Shown here: in pieces, positions 62,385 through 64,000 of the stretch
Layout of the letters: every line of letters begins with the position of its first letter
How positions within the stretch are numbered: position 1 is the stretch's first letter
NCBI GenBank assembly: GCA_963821715.1
Contig: CAWGET010000010.1
Location: 248,001 to 312,000 of the forward strand
Length of the DNA stretch: 64,000 bases
From: CAWGET01 sp963821715
GTDB taxonomy: Bacteria > Bacteroidota > Ignavibacteria > Ignavibacteriales > Melioribacteraceae
Direction: 5' to 3'
Program-made: the position numbers and the translations under genes
Notes under the pieces: generated by a model
Databases searched by the model: none
Told to the model about the DNA's origin: nothing
What the model saw: only the letters and a program-made list of their open reading frames with translations

Positions 62385-62411
62385 GTAAGCGTTTTATATA
62401 AAAAAATCCGA

Positions 62412-62510
62412 CTGAAATTTAATTGCGAATTATTCCTAAATGATTTTTGAAAGAATTCAGGCTTTTGCTTTCGAATTTAATTTTAGAGTACTCTGACAAA
62501 AAAATTTTTA
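62412..62510 (+). repeat. left copy of about 100-bp imperfect direct repeat flanking the IS element
   Basis: ACTGAAATTTAATTGCG, ATTATTCCTAA, AGAATTCAGGC and GCTTTCGAATTT recur in order about 687 bp downstream (63094 onward). The right-hand hairpin is eroded in this copy. It looks like the right end of an older element copy next to which the present one sits. Confidence 0.7.
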
Positions 62511-62538
62511 ATGAACATTCATCTACCCCACAAATAAA

Positions 62539-63119
62539 ACTCCGCTAGGAGTTGTATTTCAGTAGTATATTGCTTAAGTGTCCAATCACAACTCCATTCG
62601 GAGTTGAATTTAAAATCTATTATGCTAACTTTTATATATGTAGAATAATTAAGTTCTACCCATGGCAAACACATTTTGTCAATTGAATATTCATATCGTT
62701 TTCGCAGTCAAGGGAAATCAGAGCTTTTTACCTCAACTTAATCGCAAAGAGCTATACAAATACATCGCCGGAATACTAAAGAACAAAAAGCAAAAAGTAC
62801 TCGCGATTAATGGAACCGCCGACCACATATACATATTTATTTCTATGACTCCAAATATCGCTATTTCAGATTTAGTGCGAGATGTAAAAAGATTTTCCAC
62901 AATTTTTGTTAAAGAAAAACAATGGTCGCGAAAATTTTGCTGGCAGGAAGGTTTCGGCTCATTTTCCTATTCCAATTCACAGATTTCAGCTGTCATAAAT
63001 TATATCGATAATCAGGAAGAACACCATACAATTCATACTTTTAAGGAAGAAATAAATCCTACGGAGTTATTTGTTCTCCCTTGAAATAATACTACTGAAA
63101 TGTAATTCCGATGGAATTA
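62539..63119 (+). mobile_element. IS200-like element with subterminal hairpins
   Basis: The left end holds AACTCC-gcta-GGAGTT (62539-62554), ATTTCAGTAG (62557-62566) and CAACTCC-attc-GGAGTTG (62590-62607). Then comes a Y1 transposase gene. The right end holds CTACTGAAAT (63092-63101) and TAATTCC-gat-GGAATTA (63103-63119), followed by TTCCT. The order and spacing of parts match the element at 38137-38290. No terminal inverted repeats of DDE type and no target duplication are seen, which fits single-strand HUH transposition. Confidence 0.8.
62662..63084 (+). CDS. tnpA: IS200-like Y1 (HUH) transposase, altered HUH motif
   Basis: This 140-residue transposase of the IS200/REP-associated Y1 type has LNIHIVFAVKG at the start and AISDLVRDVKRFST in the middle. 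WQEGFGSFSYSNSQ follows, and Tyr114 in VINYIDNQEEHH is the presumed nucleophile. The metal-binding His-hydrophobic-His motif reads H-I-Y (His55, Tyr57) in ADHIYIFI, so the second His is lost. The rest of the protein is complete, so it may be recently inactivated or tolerate the change. Confidence 0.9.
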   Translation: MANTFCQLNIHIVFAVKGNQSFLPQLNRKELYKYIAGILKNKKQKVLAINGTADHIYIFISMTPNIAISDLVRDVKRFSTIFVKEKQWSRKFCWQEGFGSFSYSNSQISAVINYIDNQEEHHTIHTFKEEINPTELFVLP

Positions 63120-63195
63120 TTCCTAACTAACTTTTTGACAGAATTTAGGCTATAGCTTTCGAATTTTCATTTAGAATATTTGATAAAATTATTTT
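63094..63195 (+). repeat. right copy of about 100-bp imperfect direct repeat
   Basis: ACTGAAATGTAATTCCG, ATTATTCCTAA, AGAATTTAGGC and GCTTTCGAATTT match the left copy at 62412. A weaker third relative follows the MITE at 38 kb (ATTATTCCT, then AAATTCAGCTT). The hairpin TAATTCC-gat-GGAATTA is intact in this copy. Confidence 0.7.
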
Positions 63196-63211
63196 TAGCG
63201 AACAAGCAACT

Positions 63212-64000
63212 TTATTTAACCACCTTCTCCCTTTCATAATAACTTAGTTTACTTTTGAAGTATTCATAAAACTCAGTAGGAATAGTTATCTGCTTAAAAA
63301 TATCTTTCACATCGTCTACATTTATTTTTTTAAAGTCTTTTTCAAGCGGAGTTATTAATACGCCGCCCATATCCACCGACGCCGGACTTAAGAGAATGTT
63401 TCTTTCTCCCTCCTGAAAATATTGCGCGGGACGGTGCTTCATTCTCGGAAATAAAATTACCCGCCATTTTTCATCGGCAAAATAGCTAAGGATATTGAGC
63501 ATCGGTTCTTCTTTTGCTTCGCTGACTTTTTTAAATATCTCATAAAATTTGTTAAACCATTTAACCAATTCTTTTTTCGCAGATGATTCGAATGAAATAA
63601 ATTTTCCCAATTCATAACTTACTCCCACGACTTTTAATTTTTGCGACTCATAAAATACTTCAGCTTTATCTTTTATTATTCGGTCGTATTCTTCGTCAAG
63701 CGGCATAAAAGATTTGAGTCCTGCTTGAAAGTGAAAATGGTCGGGAGCCGAAGCGCCGCATTTCGGTCCGTTATAAAATAGCCTATAATATTTTCCAAGC
63801 TGCTTAGTAAGATCCAGCATATCTTCAAAATTATCCTGGATTCGCTGCGGAACATGATCCAGCTTAGGAATCGTAAAATGTTCCGGGAAAATGGGAAAGG
63901 GATTTACAAGAATTAAATAATTTTTATACGCCAGCGCTTTCTGGCCTTCCGGCAAATTTTCACTGCATAAAAAACAAGGACGTTCAGCAATCGATTTTTT
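63212..64000 (-). CDS. DUF4922-type HIT/GalT-like protein, partial at right edge
   Basis: The frame is open from the window edge, and its first readable codons give RPCFLCSENLP, a Cys-x-x-Cys element typical of DUF4922 proteins. An apparent TTG start at 63955 lies after this and is not the true start. Further motifs are YLILVNPFPIFPEHFTI and CGASAPDHFHFQAG (HxH, as in HIT/GalT-like nucleotidyl transferases), then VILFPRMKHRPAQYF. About 263 codons are visible. The family is related to galactose-1-phosphate uridylyl- and ADP-sugar phosphorylase-type folds; its substrate is unknown. Confidence 0.8.
   Translation of the reverse strand, partial: KKSIAERPCFLCSENLPEGQKALAYKNYLILVNPFPIFPEHFTIPKLDHVPQRIQDNFEDMLDLTKQLGKYYRLFYNGPKCGASAPDHFHFQAGLKSFMPLDEEYDRIIKDKAEVFYESQKLKVVGVSYELGKFISFESSAKKELVKWFNKFYEIFKKVSEAKEEPMLNILSYFADEKWRVILFPRMKHRPAQYFQEGERNILLSPASVDMGGVLITPLEKDFKKINVDDVKDIFKQITIPTEFYEYFKSKLSYYEREKVVK

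Noticed and set aside
63212..63955. TTG at 63955 as the start of the DUF4922 gene
   Set aside because: The frame is open upstream to the window edge and contains the family motif RPCFLC, so the gene is truncated rather than starting here.
1..64000. tRNA, rRNA, known riboswitch or prophage genes
   Set aside because: None could be recognised in any intergenic stretch on reading; a covariance-model search would be needed to exclude small RNAs.

Overview
The window looks like a chromosomal segment of a Gram-negative bacterium of the FCB group, most likely Ignavibacteria or a close relative. This is inferred from marker families, not from an rRNA or tRNA gene, and none was seen. The evidence is: C-terminal Por (type IX) sorting domains with the NYPNPFNPST motif on several large secreted proteins; a PorV/PorQ-type outer-membrane protein; two carboxypeptidase-regulatory-domain TonB-dependent receptors; GSCFA, DUF4922 and SirB1-like proteins; an A+T-rich composition; and frequent TTG or GTG starts.

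Layout. 1-13425 (minus) reads as one transcription unit. It runs from a LacI-type regulator through a zinc dehydrogenase, a sorted surface protein built from three almost identical 1119-bp repeats, a TonB-dependent receptor, a second large sorted protein and a PorV-like protein to a frameshifted SurA-like isomerase at the left edge. 13626-25309 is mostly housekeeping and stress: an EamA transporter, alkaline phosphatase with a branched-chain aminotransferase (behind a candidate attenuator), a universal stress protein with an antiporter-EIIA fusion, an MlaE permease, a YefM-YoeB toxin-antitoxin pair and alaS. 24074-38060 is a predicted chitin-utilisation locus: a membrane-anchored winged-helix regulator, divergent TonB receptor, beta-helix protein, sorted GH18 chitinase with a CBM6-like module, AmpG-like permease, N,N'-diacetylchitobiose phosphorylase (GH94) and a second GH18. 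38137-38290 is a hairpin-rich MITE-like element. 39504-44921 carries DUF1206, MBL-rhodanese-rhodanese, UspA and CHAD genes in a row, then YbaK and PAP2 proteins. 45189-50202 (minus) is an overlapping carotenoid operon. 50513-62384 holds signalling and membrane genes (CBM48, HDOD, CheW, a sodium:solute symporter, a CaCA exchanger, an NtrC-type regulator and a REC-PP2C phosphatase). 62539-63119 is an IS200-like element related to the MITE at 38 kb, and a DUF4922 gene runs off the right edge.

How the genes work together. In the chitin locus I infer that sorted GH18 and TonB-dependent uptake handle polymer and oligomers at the surface, the second GH18 trims them in the periplasm, the AmpG-like permease imports the disaccharide, and the GH94 enzyme splits it with phosphate. 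In the carotenoid operon, phytoene synthase, two CrtI-type desaturases and a CrtYc/Yd-type cyclase would make a cyclic carotenoid.

Three coding sequences (left edge, about 11.24 kb, about 60.08 kb) are each broken by a single apparent indel while both sides stay conserved. These may be real lesions, programmed events or assembly errors.
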